The notes under the pieces were generated by a model, which was given only the letters and a program-made list of their open reading frames with translations, was not told the DNA's origin and searched no databases. Positions 1 to 6,858 of a stretch of DNA of 48,153 nucleotides are shown piece by piece (positions within the stretch are counted from its first letter, which is position 1; each line of letters begins with the position of its first letter). The DNA comes from Clostridiales bacterium (lineage in GTDB: Bacteria > Bacillota > Clostridia > Oscillospirales > Oscillospiraceae). Location: positions 1 through 48,153 of the forward strand of contig JAJPXL010000050.1 in assembly GCA_021205455.1 (NCBI GenBank), given 5' to 3'. Position numbers and translations under genes: made by a program.

Positions 1-420
1 CCCTAAGAACCCTCCCCCTATCTCACTGGCGGCTTCGCCTTGTTCCTCAATCAGGTGGTCTGTCCCGTTAGAGACTAACAAAATCGAAGCCCAGTGAAGC
101 GGGTTCGATTTTGAGAGGAGGCGTTGCGGAGCGAACGAGCATTCGGCTTGCAGCCGGATGCGAGCGATACGGAGCTAACGCCGACGAGGTGAGACTGCCG
201 CCCATGGCGGCTGGGGACGATTGCCGCCCACGTCCCTGCCGTTGGCGGGACGGGCGGCAATTTTGTTGCCCTTCGGTCGTGGACATCTGACTGTCCGGCT
301 GCGTTATTCTCCTCAATCTAGCATAGATTGCTTTTTTAGTCGATGACATCGCCTTGAAAGGGTAGGGCGCCATGAAGCACCGGAAATGCTGCTTGATGGC
401 GGTGATGGATTTCAAACTTG
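1..420. other. hairpin-rich stretch without a convincing gene
   Basis: I see no recognisable gene here, but the stretch is full of inverted repeats. CAAAATCGAA near position 79 pairs with TTCGATTTTG ending near 115. A 10-bp stem with a 3-base loop lies at 139-148/152-161. GGCGTT just before it and AACGCC near 177-182 can close around it. ATTGCCGCCC near 220 pairs with GGGCGGCAAT near 262 around an inner GTCCC/GGGAC pairing. A weak open frame of 115 codons on the minus strand (415 to 68) crosses all these hairpins, has no clear domain, and its last two thirds are low-complexity Arg/Ser/Pro, so I do not call it a gene. The nested stems suggest a structured RNA or a non-autonomous repeat. The family is not identified. 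Confidence 0.35.
314..337 (+). terminator. short AT-rich hairpin with T-run
   Basis: A 7-bp stem (314-320/324-330, CAATCTA with TAGATTG) is followed by C and six T. It has the form of a weak intrinsic terminator. It could end a transcript of the structured stretch to its left. Confidence 0.3.
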
Positions 421-456
421 ATTCCCGTGCTGCCCTCTAGGATTCGGCAAATCTCC

Positions 457-485
457 TTGCCAGAACCGCTTTTCTGTGCTATGCT
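457..485 (+). promoter_or_regulatory. promoter of the 2-hydroxyacid dehydrogenase gene
   Basis: TTGCCA (457-462), a 17-base spacer and TATGCT (480-485), with a TG one base upstream of the -10 (extended -10). It lies 35 bases before the start codon. Confidence 0.5.
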
Positions 486-520
486 AATGGAAACAGGCTC
501 AGAAGAAAGGAACCAACCAC

Positions 521-1516
521 ATGAAAGTTTTACACATTGGCAAGGAGGGGAACATGGAGCGCTACACCGTCTCCACCCCCTTCATTGAGCAGCTGGAGAA
601 GGTCAGCCTGCCCAACGGTCTGGACGCCGCCCGCTATCTGGAGGCCGCCGGGGACGCGGATTTCATCATCGCCGACGCGGTAGCCCCCGTCACCGGGGAG
701 CTGATTCGGGGGATGCCCAACCTGAAGCTGATTCACTCCGAGGGGGTGGCCTTCAACAGCTTCGACGTGGAGGCCGCCACCGCCCGGCACATCTACGTCT
801 GCAACTGCCAGGGGATGAACGCCACCGCCGTGGCGGAGCAGGTCCTGCTGCTGATGGTGGGGATGCTGCGGGACGCCGTCAACAACGACGACGCCGTCCG
901 CTCCGGCGCGCAGATTTCCACCAAGGAGGGCTACATGAAGCGGGGCGACCTGCGGGAGCTGGCGGACTGCTCCGTGGGGCTGGTGGGCTTTGGGGACATC
1001 GCCCAGGCCACCGCCAGGCTGCTGCGGGCCTACGGCGTGGAGCACATCTATTACTACAAGCGCCACCCCCTGGCGCAGGATGCGGAGCAGCAGCTGGGCG
1101 TGACCTATCTGCCGCTGGAGGAGCTGCTGGGCCGCTCCGACATCGTCAGCCTCCACCTCCCCGTCTCCCCCGCCACGATTCACACCGCCGACAGCGCCTT
1201 CTTCGCCCAAATGAAGGAGGGCAGCTACTTCGTGAACACCGCCCGGGGGGAGCTGGTGGACGATGCGGCCCTGGTGGACGCCCTGGCCTCCGGCAAGCTG
1301 GCCATGGCCGGGCTGGACACCCTGGACCACGAGCCGGTGCAGCAGGACCACTACCTGCTCCGCCAGCCGGAGGAGATTCGCCGCAGGCTGATTTTCAGCC
1401 CCCACATCGGCGGCATCACCGCCTCCAGCTTCCGGCGGGGCTACCAGATGGTCTGGGAGGACATCCAGGCCGCCGCGGAGGGGAGGGTCCCCCGCCGCTC
1501 CGTCAACCGCTGGTGA
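521..1516 (+). CDS. D-isomer-specific 2-hydroxyacid dehydrogenase
   Basis: A 331-residue NAD(P)-dependent oxidoreductase of the family that interconverts 2-hydroxy acids and 2-keto acids in the cytosol. The Rossmann half carries the nucleotide loop GFGDIAQATA (about residue 155). The catalytic trio of the family is visible: Arg in NTARGELVD (about 240), Glu in LDTLDHEP (about 265) and His in SPHIGGIT (about 295). Length is normal for the family. The ATG at 521 is preceded by an AGAAAGG ribosome site about ten bases away. The gene stands alone; purC starts about 150 bases downstream. The substrate cannot be read from sequence. Phosphoglycerate, lactate, glyoxylate or a hydroxy-isocaproate type are all possible, and SerA is unlikely because there is no C-terminal ACT domain. 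Confidence 0.85.
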   Translation: MKVLHIGKEGNMERYTVSTPFIEQLEKVSLPNGLDAARYLEAAGDADFIIADAVAPVTGELIRGMPNLKLIHSEGVAFNSFDVEAATARHIYVCNCQGMNATAVAEQVLLLMVGMLRDAVNNDDAVRSGAQISTKEGYMKRGDLRELADCSVGLVGFGDIAQATARLLRAYGVEHIYYYKRHPLAQDAEQQLGVTYLPLEELLGRSDIVSLHLPVSPATIHTADSAFFAQMKEGSYFVNTARGELVDDAALVDALASGKLAMAGLDTLDHEPVQQDHYLLRQPEEIRRRLIFSPHIGGITASSFRRGYQMVWEDIQAAAEGRVPRRSVNRW

Positions 1517-1663
1517 GGGTTCGTCCATTTGCCAGGAATTTTGGGGAAAATCGTTCTGTTTTTTCCCATTCTGCCCCTTCCACACGCCATTCGGATATGA
1601 TAAGATACCTTTATCCGGAAAACCGCCCTCTGCGGGACAAATTCAACATGGGAGTTGTGCAAT

Positions 1664-2536
1664 ATGAAAGAGTTTCAGCCCATCAAGGAAGGCAAGGTGC
1701 GCGAGATCTACGATAATGGCGACAGCCTGATTATGGTGGCCACCGACCGCATTTCCGCCTTTGACGTTATTTTGAAGAACAAAATCAGCCGGAAGGGCGC
1801 CGTGCTGACCCAGATGTCCAAATTCTGGTTCGACTACACCAAGGACCTGCTGCCCAACCATATGCTGTCCGTAGATGTGGCGGATATGCCGGAGTTCTTC
1901 CGGCAGCCCCAGTTCGACGGGAACAGCATGATGTGCAAAAAGCTCAATATGCTGCCCATTGAGTGCATCGTCCGGGGCTATATCACCGGCAGCGGCTGGG
2001 CCAGCTACCAGAAAACCGGCGTTGTCTGCGGCATCACCCTGCCTGTCGGCCTCCGGGAGTCCGACAAGCTGCCGGAGCCGATCTACACCCCCAGCACCAA
2101 GGCGGAGATCGGCGACCACGACGAGAACATCTCCTACGAGCAGAGCATCGCTGTGCTGGAGAAGGCGTTCCCCGGCAAGGGCGAGGAGTACGCCGCCAAG
2201 CTGCGGGACTACACCATCGCCCTGTACAAGCAGTGCGCGGAGTACGCCCTGAGCCGGGGCATCATCATCGCCGACACCAAGTTCGAGTTCGGCTTGGACG
2301 AGGACGGTAGCATCGTCCTGGGGGATGAGATGCTGACCCCGGACTCCTCCCGCTTCTGGCCCCTGGAGGGCTACGAGCCGGGCCACGGCCAGCCCTCTTT
2401 CGACAAGCAGTTCGTCCGCGACTGGCTGAAGGCCAACCCGGACAGCGGCTATGACCTGCCCCAGGAGGTCATTGACAAGACCATTGACAAGTATCTGGAG
2501 GCCTATGAGCTGCTGACTGGCAAGCCCCTGGCCTGA
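1664..2536 (+). CDS. purC: phosphoribosylaminoimidazole-succinocarboxamide synthase (SAICAR synthetase)
   Basis: PurC joins aspartate to CAIR with ATP in de novo purine synthesis. This 290-residue protein shows the family signatures: the N-terminal EGKVREIYDNGD and ATDRISAFD, PIECIVRGYITGSGW near residue 105, IADTKFEFG near 200 and DEMLTPDSSRFW near 220. The length matches the longer PurC form. I start it at the ATG at 1664, with GGAG at 1650-1653 as ribosome site, rather than at the in-frame TTG at 1655, which lies only one base past that site. No other pur gene is in the window, so purC is solitary here, and a hairpin terminator follows directly. A TATGAT-like -10 lies near 1596, but no convincing -35 or purine riboswitch is visible. 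Confidence 0.95.
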   Translation: MKEFQPIKEGKVREIYDNGDSLIMVATDRISAFDVILKNKISRKGAVLTQMSKFWFDYTKDLLPNHMLSVDVADMPEFFRQPQFDGNSMMCKKLNMLPIECIVRGYITGSGWASYQKTGVVCGITLPVGLRESDKLPEPIYTPSTKAEIGDHDENISYEQSIAVLEKAFPGKGEEYAAKLRDYTIALYKQCAEYALSRGIIIADTKFEFGLDEDGSIVLGDEMLTPDSSRFWPLEGYEPGHGQPSFDKQFVRDWLKANPDSGYDLPQEVIDKTIDKYLEAYELLTGKPLA

Positions 2537-2554
2537 CCGATTCCGACAAAACGA

Positions 2555-2594
2555 CGTCCCCAAAGCGCGAAGCTCCGCTCTGGGGACGCTTTTT
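2555..2594 (+). terminator. intrinsic terminator after purC
   Basis: An outer 8-bp stem (2555-2562/2581-2588, CGTCCCCA with TGGGGACG) and an inner AGCG/CGCT pairing are followed by CTTTTTC. It lies 19 bases after the purC stop. Confidence 0.8.
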
Positions 2595-2860
2595 CTGCCG
2601 CTGTCGCTATTCACAGTCTATTCATAAATGTTTTAAAGTTTGTTCAAACTCCCTTTTCCCCGATTTGCTACAATAAGGATGTTCAAAGTATCCCAGTTAC
2701 TTGAATGATCTTCCTCTTTCTCTTCTTTCTTTTCAGGTTGCACCCTGTCGGTTCCTTCCGGCGGGGTGCAACGCTTTGCTGCCGCAAAACGCCCGCAACG
2801 CTGAATCAGCGCTGCGGGCGTTGCGGCTTAACAGGTTCGATGTGCCCTTTTGTCGGGCGG
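2595..2860. other. intergenic stretch with possible small RNA
   Basis: No gene of supportable length is seen. An extended -10 (TGCTACAAT, -10 at 2669-2674) points right, with only a weak -35. About 60 bases on there is a 9-bp stem (2737-2745/2764-2772, GTTGCACCC with GGGTGCAAC) with an 18-base loop, followed by GCTTT. A pyrimidine-rich tract (2708-2734) lies between. This could be a short untranslated transcript. The right part holds the terminator of the minus-strand gene that ends at 2861. Confidence 0.3.
2781..2827 (-). terminator. hairpin terminator of the 2861-3328 gene
   Basis: A 10-bp stem (2788-2797/2813-2822), extended inward by CGCTG/CAGCG and outward by GCCGC/GCGGC after a 2-base bulge. 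Read on the minus strand, the right arm runs into TTTT. The T-run is short, so termination strength is uncertain. Confidence 0.5.
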
Positions 2861-3328
2861 TTATTCGTCGTCGGGCTGCTCCCCGTTGGCCTGGTCGATG
2901 AAGGCGTCCAGCCCGGCCAGGGGGTCTACGCCGCCGTCAGCCGGCTCCTCTGCGGTCTCGGCCTCCGGTGCGGCAGGCTCCTGCGGCGCGGCCTCCGCCG
3001 CATCCTCTGCGGTCACGGTGTCCCCCGCCTCGGCGGACAGCTCTTGAATCTTCGCGTCATTGATGGCGATTTTGGCCAGGGCCTCATCGATGGTAGCACA
3101 GACGCTGAAGAACTCCGGCTCCGTGGAGATGCCGTACTTCTCAAAATACAGCCTGCCCAGCTCCGTATACGCCTTGCGCAGGGTCTCCTGCTCCCCCAAG
3201 TTGGCGGCCTTCAGCTTCGCAATGTTGGACAGGGTGCGGGCCCTGTCCGCACCGGTCTGGGCCAGGTCAGCGCCGGTCTGGCGCAGATCCATCACTTTTG
3301 ATTTGAGATATTCCACATTAAATGCCAT
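2861..3328 (-). CDS. small acidic-tailed protein of unknown function
   Basis: I do not recognise this 155-residue protein. The first ~95 residues look helical and charged, with a tandem QTGADLAQTGAD repeat near residues 17-28 and a region rich in Lys, Glu and Leu that could form a coiled coil. From about residue 98 the protein becomes an Ala/Glu/Pro-rich acidic tail ending in PDDE, which should be disordered. There is no signal peptide or membrane segment, so it is probably cytosolic. The start is well supported: GGAGGAA lies six bases before the ATG. A clean promoter lies about 45 bases upstream and a hairpin follows the stop, so it is a single-gene transcript. Neighbours give no hint of function. 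Confidence 0.75.
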   Translation of the reverse strand: MAFNVEYLKSKVMDLRQTGADLAQTGADRARTLSNIAKLKAANLGEQETLRKAYTELGRLYFEKYGISTEPEFFSVCATIDEALAKIAINDAKIQELSAEAGDTVTAEDAAEAAPQEPAAPEAETAEEPADGGVDPLAGLDAFIDQANGEQPDDE

Positions 3329-3372
3329 AGTTGGTTCCTCCTTATGAAATGATAGGCAGCGGTCCCGCCTTG

Positions 3373-3401
3373 ATTGTACCCCCTTTTGGGGGAGAAGGCA
3401 A
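3373..3401 (-). promoter_or_regulatory. promoter of the 2861-3328 gene
   Basis: On the minus strand TTGCCT (3401-3396), a 17-base spacer and TACAAT (3378-3373). It lies in the 102-base gap between the convergently spaced GH3 stop and this gene's start. Confidence 0.5.
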
Positions 3402-3430
3402 GGGGAAGCCGCGGGATGTTTGGCAGGCTG

Positions 3431-6049
3431 TCACCCTTCCACCGCGACAAAGGTTTTCAGCGGCAGCCCCGCCCCGAAGGGTCCGGCGTCCTCGAAGCAG
3501 GAGCAGGCCAAGTCGGTGTTCATCAGCCGGACGCAGCAGCCCTGCAGCAGGCCCAGGGGCAGGCTGCCATCGGCCACGGCATCCACCAGGTCGGCGATGT
3601 TCTGCTCACAGCCCGGCATCTGCACATCGTTGCCCGCGTAGACGCACATGGGCGAGGAGGAGCAGCCGTACTTCCGGCCGGGGAGGGCGGAGAAGGCAAT
3701 GGAAATCTGCTCATGGGAGGTATACCAGTCCGTCATCACATACCCGGCGAAGCCGCACTCCTCCCTGGCGTAGCAGGTGATGGTGTCATAGCAGTTGGCG
3801 GCGTGGACGCCGTTGAGCAGGTTGTAGGAGGTCATAATGGTCATGGGCTGGCTGGCCTCGATTGCCACGCCGAAGTTCCGCAGATAGATCTCCCGCAGCG
3901 CCCGCTCCCCGACGTGCTCGTTGACGAACATCCGGTTATCCTCCTGGTTGTTGACGCAGAAGTGCTTGATGCTGGTGCCGATGCCGGGGTGCTTCTGGAC
4001 GCCCCGCACGTCGGCGGCGGCGCACAGTCCGGACAGCAGCGGGTCCTCGGAGTAGTATTCAAAGTTCCGGCCGCACAGGGGGTTGCGGTGGATGTTCATG
4101 CCGGGGGCCAGCCAAATCTGCACGCCGAACTGCTCCAGCTCCGCGCCCACGATGTCGCCCATGGCCTCCACCAGCTCCAAGTCCCAGGAGGCGGCCAGCA
4201 GGGAGGCGACGGGGATGGCGGTGCAGTACTGATAGTAGTCCACCTCGCCCTCCTGCTTCGGGGGCAGCTGAGAAATCAAATCGCCGAACACTTCGCCGCC
4301 GGGCAGCAGGTTGCCCTCTGCGTCGGTGCGGAAGTGGGGGGTCAGCCGGAGGCCGGCGGGGCCGTCCGCGTTGGTCATGCTGCGCACGCCGCGATAGGCC
4401 AGCAGCGTGGAGGTGTCCCCCGCCGCGCCGGGGACGCCCTGAGCGGCGGCGCCGATGACGGAGCCGGCGTCTCGGGCTGTGCCGACGCACAGGTCGGCCA
4501 TCTCCTCCACGGTGAGCTGGGCCACCAGCTGCTCCATGGTGTAGACCCCGGATTTGACCTCCTCCATAGTGATGACGTGGTCCGTCTCCGGCGGGGTCAG
4601 GGGTTCCGGAATCCCGCGATAGGTCACGGTTTCCGTGGGGATTTGGGCGGCGTCCAGCGCAATGACCTTCGCCGCAGCCTTTTCCGCCGCCTCAGTGGAA
4701 TAGGAATAGGGGGCGGCCCCGGCTCTGGACAGCTCCTCGAAGGGTTCATCCAGGGGGCAGATGTTTTTGACCTGCTTCGTCACCACTGTCTCCCCCAGGG
4801 TCAGGGCGGCGGCCACCCTGGTGGAACGGCTGTTTTTGCCCACCCGGATATAGTAGGTTCCGGCCTCCAGCACATAGGCAGCCTTCTCCGGGTCATAGCT
4901 CTCCAGATTGGTCAGCGGGAAGGAGATGGTCAGCGTCTGCGCCTCCCCCGGCTGGAGGGTGCGGGTCTTGCCGAAGGCGGCCAGCACCTGCCAGGGCTTC
5001 TCCAGCCCGCCCTCCGGGGCGGAGGCGTAAATCTGCACGACCTCCCGTCCGGGGCAGGTGTCCCCGGTGTTGGTCACCTTCACGGCGACAGAGACGGTTT
5101 CCCCGCTGACCGCCACATCCAGAGGCTCCATGGCAAAGTCGGTGTACCCCAGACCGTAGCCGAAGGGGTACAGGGGCGTGACGTTGAAGGTGTCAAAGTA
5201 CCGGTAGCCGACGTAAATGCCCTCTTTATAATACTCGTCGTTGCAGTTGCCGTTGTTGTGGCTGAACTCGGCGGAGGAGGGATAGTCCTCATAGCGCACC
5301 GCCCAGGTGTCCGTCAGGCGGCCGGAGGGGACGGCCTTGCCGGTAAGCACGTCGGCCACCACATGGCCGCCGATGTTGCCGGACTGGCTGACCAGCAACA
5401 GGGCGCTGACGCCGGGGATGTCCAAAATGGAGGAGGCGTTCACCACGCCACCCACATTCAGCAGGACGATGACGTTTTTGTAGCACTGGCCCAGCACGGT
5501 CAGATTCTCCACCTCAGCGGGGAGGAACTGATAGTCTCCGGGCACGTTGCTCCGGTCCGTCCCCTCGCCGGAGTTCCGGGCCAGCACATAGACGGCGGTG
5601 TCCGTGTCCGTCTCAGCGGCCAGCTCCGGGGTGACTGGCTCCACCGCCTGGGGGATCAGCCGCTCCGCCATGCTGAGAATCAGCAGATTGCTGTGCTCCC
5701 GCTCTGCCCGCTCCTGGAGGTGGGCCAGAAAGGCGTCCTTCTCCGCCTGCGCCAGCGCCTCCTGGCGGTCCAGCCAGCCCTTGGTGGTGATGGTGAAGCC
5801 TGCCGCCTCCAGCCCATCCTCGATGGTCACCACAAAGCGGGAGTTCACATCGCCGGAGCCGGTGCCGCCCTTGACGGTGCCTCTGGCCCCGTTGCCGTAC
5901 AGGGCCAGCTTGCCCACGGTTTTCAGGGGCAGCACGCCGTTGTTCTCCAGCAGCACCATGCACTCCCCCGCCAAAGCGCGGACGCGGTCCATATGGGCCT
6001 GCTCCTGAGGGGTAATGTCCGGCGTTTTCGTTGCAAAAATATGATTCAT
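3431..6049 (-). CDS. GH3 family glycosidase with permuted domain order (beta-glucosidase-like)
   Basis: A 872-residue cytosolic glycoside hydrolase of family 3, probably releasing beta-linked glucose from oligosaccharides. The domains are in reversed order: the alpha/beta sandwich that is normally C-terminal comes first (VLLENNGVLPLK near residue 40, then GTDRSN and LLVSQSGNIGGHVVADVL), then a fibronectin-III-like region (about 320-430), and last the barrel with GPAGLRL, KHFCVNNQE and the nucleophile motif GYVMTDW, whose Asp is residue 774. This order is known in some clostridial and ruminococcal GH3 enzymes. No signal peptide is seen. I start at the ATG at 6049, six bases after GGAGGA; the ATG at 6055 directly abuts that site. 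The gene diverges from the Feo operon. Substrate linkage cannot be decided from sequence. Confidence 0.9.
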   Translation of the reverse strand: MNHIFATKTPDITPQEQAHMDRVRALAGECMVLLENNGVLPLKTVGKLALYGNGARGTVKGGTGSGDVNSRFVVTIEDGLEAAGFTITTKGWLDRQEALAQAEKDAFLAHLQERAEREHSNLLILSMAERLIPQAVEPVTPELAAETDTDTAVYVLARNSGEGTDRSNVPGDYQFLPAEVENLTVLGQCYKNVIVLLNVGGVVNASSILDIPGVSALLLVSQSGNIGGHVVADVLTGKAVPSGRLTDTWAVRYEDYPSSAEFSHNNGNCNDEYYKEGIYVGYRYFDTFNVTPLYPFGYGLGYTDFAMEPLDVAVSGETVSVAVKVTNTGDTCPGREVVQIYASAPEGGLEKPWQVLAAFGKTRTLQPGEAQTLTISFPLTNLESYDPEKAAYVLEAGTYYIRVGKNSRSTRVAAALTLGETVVTKQVKNICPLDEPFEELSRAGAAPYSYSTEAAEKAAAKVIALDAAQIPTETVTYRGIPEPLTPPETDHVITMEEVKSGVYTMEQLVAQLTVEEMADLCVGTARDAGSVIGAAAQGVPGAAGDTSTLLAYRGVRSMTNADGPAGLRLTPHFRTDAEGNLLPGGEVFGDLISQLPPKQEGEVDYYQYCTAIPVASLLAASWDLELVEAMGDIVGAELEQFGVQIWLAPGMNIHRNPLCGRNFEYYSEDPLLSGLCAAADVRGVQKHPGIGTSIKHFCVNNQEDNRMFVNEHVGERALREIYLRNFGVAIEASQPMTIMTSYNLLNGVHAANCYDTITCYAREECGFAGYVMTDWYTSHEQISIAFSALPGRKYGCSSSPMCVYAGNDVQMPGCEQNIADLVDAVADGSLPLGLLQGCCVRLMNTDLACSCFEDAGPFGAGLPLKTFVAVEG

Positions 6050-6096
6050 ATTCATTCCTCCAATTTGGTATTCAGGGTCCCTGCTTGGATACCCCA

Positions 6097-6125
6097 ATTA
6101 TAGCAAGGTTTCCCGGGAAAGGCCA
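6097..6125 (-). promoter_or_regulatory. promoter of the permuted GH3 gene
   Basis: A perfect TATAAT (6102-6097 on the minus strand) with an extended TGC just upstream. The -35 (TGGCCT, 6125-6120) at 17 bases is weak. The 285 bases between this gene and feoA hold only the two divergent promoters. Confidence 0.55.
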
Positions 6126-6235
6126 GCGCTTTTTCAGGAATCTCCACAGTCCCCACCGCCCTTCAGCGCGGCGGGAAATCGCTCCGCGAATTTGCACAAA
6201 CGCCATGAAAAATTTCCCAAACTTTTCAGCGAAAA

Positions 6236-6306
6236 GTTAGACGTAACTAATTGACAAGCTCGGTTAGTTGTGCTAAACTTACAATGCAAGGTAAGCATAG
6301 GCTAAC
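6236..6306 (+). promoter_or_regulatory. feo operon promoter with TTAG/CTAA dyads
   Basis: TTGACA (6251-6256), 17 bases, TAAACT (6274-6279), with TG at 6271-6272. Two similar dyads frame it: GTTAG-N6-CTAA at 6236-6250 abuts the -35, and GTTAG-N5-CTAA at 6263-6276 covers the spacer and the -10. A further CTAAC sits at 6302-6306. The two GTTAG boxes are 27 bases apart. Position and symmetry fit a repressor site. A DtxR/IdeR-type iron regulator is a reasonable guess, since its sites are built from TTAGG/CCTAA arms, but the match is partial. Confidence 0.6.
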
Positions 6307-6334
6307 GTGTTCAGTTATACAAGGATGGTGAATC

Positions 6335-6556
6335 ATGATGCCGCTGTCTATGGCAAATGTTGGCGCAACATGGAAGGTCGATACGATCAAAGGGAAAGAG
6401 GAAACCAGACACCACCTGGAGAACCTCGGCTTTGTTCCGGGCTGCACCGTTTCCGTAGTGACTGTACTGGGTGGCAATTTGATTGTCAGAGTGAAGGACA
6501 CGCGGGTTGCCCTCAATCAATCGCTGGCCGCAAAAATCTGGGGAGAGGAAGTTTGA
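6335..6556 (+). CDS. feoA: ferrous iron transport protein A (first copy)
   Basis: A 73-residue SH3-like FeoA protein, a cytosolic partner of the FeoB iron channel. The core fits the family: an N-terminal strand (ATWKVDTIKG), the helix HHLENLGFVPGC with the typical LGxxPG turn, and a closing NLIVRVKDTRVALNQSLAAKIW. Two ATG codons are adjacent (6335 and 6338); AAGGATGG at 6321 can serve either. It is the first gene of the operon, only two bases before the second feoA. It differs clearly from that copy, so this is not a recent duplication. Confidence 0.88.
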   Translation: MMPLSMANVGATWKVDTIKGKEETRHHLENLGFVPGCTVSVVTVLGGNLIVRVKDTRVALNQSLAAKIWGEEV

Positions 6557-6558
6557 GC

Positions 6559-6780
6559 ATGAAATCTCTGAAGGAAGTCGCCATTGGCGAGACCGTCACC
6601 GTCACCAAGCTGGTGGGCGAGGGTTCCGTCCGGCGCAGAATTATGGACATGGGCATCGTCAAGGGCGTCACCATCTATGTCCGCAAGGTGGCCCCGCTGG
6701 GCGACCCCATTGAAGTAACCGTCCGGGGCTACGAGCTGAGCATCCGTAAGAGCGAAGCAGAGCACATTATGGTGGAATAA
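6559..6780 (+). CDS. feoA: ferrous iron transport protein A (second copy)
   Basis: A second 73-residue FeoA-type SH3-like protein. It reads KSLKEVAIGETVTVTKLVGEGSVRRRIMDMGIVKGVTIYVRKVAPLGDPIEVTVRGYELSIRK, with the family's RRRIMDMGIVKG turn and the PLGDPIEV strand. This is closer to the classical FeoA consensus than the first copy. The ATG at 6559 follows the first feoA stop by two bases, and GGGAGAGGAAG inside the end of that gene is its ribosome site, so the two are translated together. FeoA proteins bind FeoB and modulate Fe(II) transport; two different FeoA proteins could form a mixed regulatory pair. Confidence 0.92.
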   Translation: MKSLKEVAIGETVTVTKLVGEGSVRRRIMDMGIVKGVTIYVRKVAPLGDPIEVTVRGYELSIRKSEAEHIMVE

Positions 6781-6858
6781 TGGCATTTTGTGCGTCTGCT
6801 TTCCCTTTTGCGCTTTAGTTAGTCCGTTCAAACCTTTTGAGGAAGTGAGGAAATCATT

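Noticed and set aside
100..115. GGTTCGATTTTG looked like a tRNA T-loop
   Set aside because: It is one arm of an inverted repeat with CAAAATCGAA upstream. No acceptor, D or anticodon arms can be drawn around it.
68..415. A 115-codon minus-strand frame in the hairpin-rich left edge
   Set aside because: It crosses all the hairpins, has no clear ribosome site and turns into Arg/Ser/Pro-rich low complexity. The first 35 residues look somewhat protein-like, so a degraded gene cannot be fully excluded.
3374..6103. A 909-codon open frame antisense to the permuted GH3 gene
   Set aside because: It is a by-product of GC-rich codon use on the other strand. The GH3 frame has full family motifs and a proper ribosome site; the antisense product is Gly/His/Val-rich low complexity with no domain.
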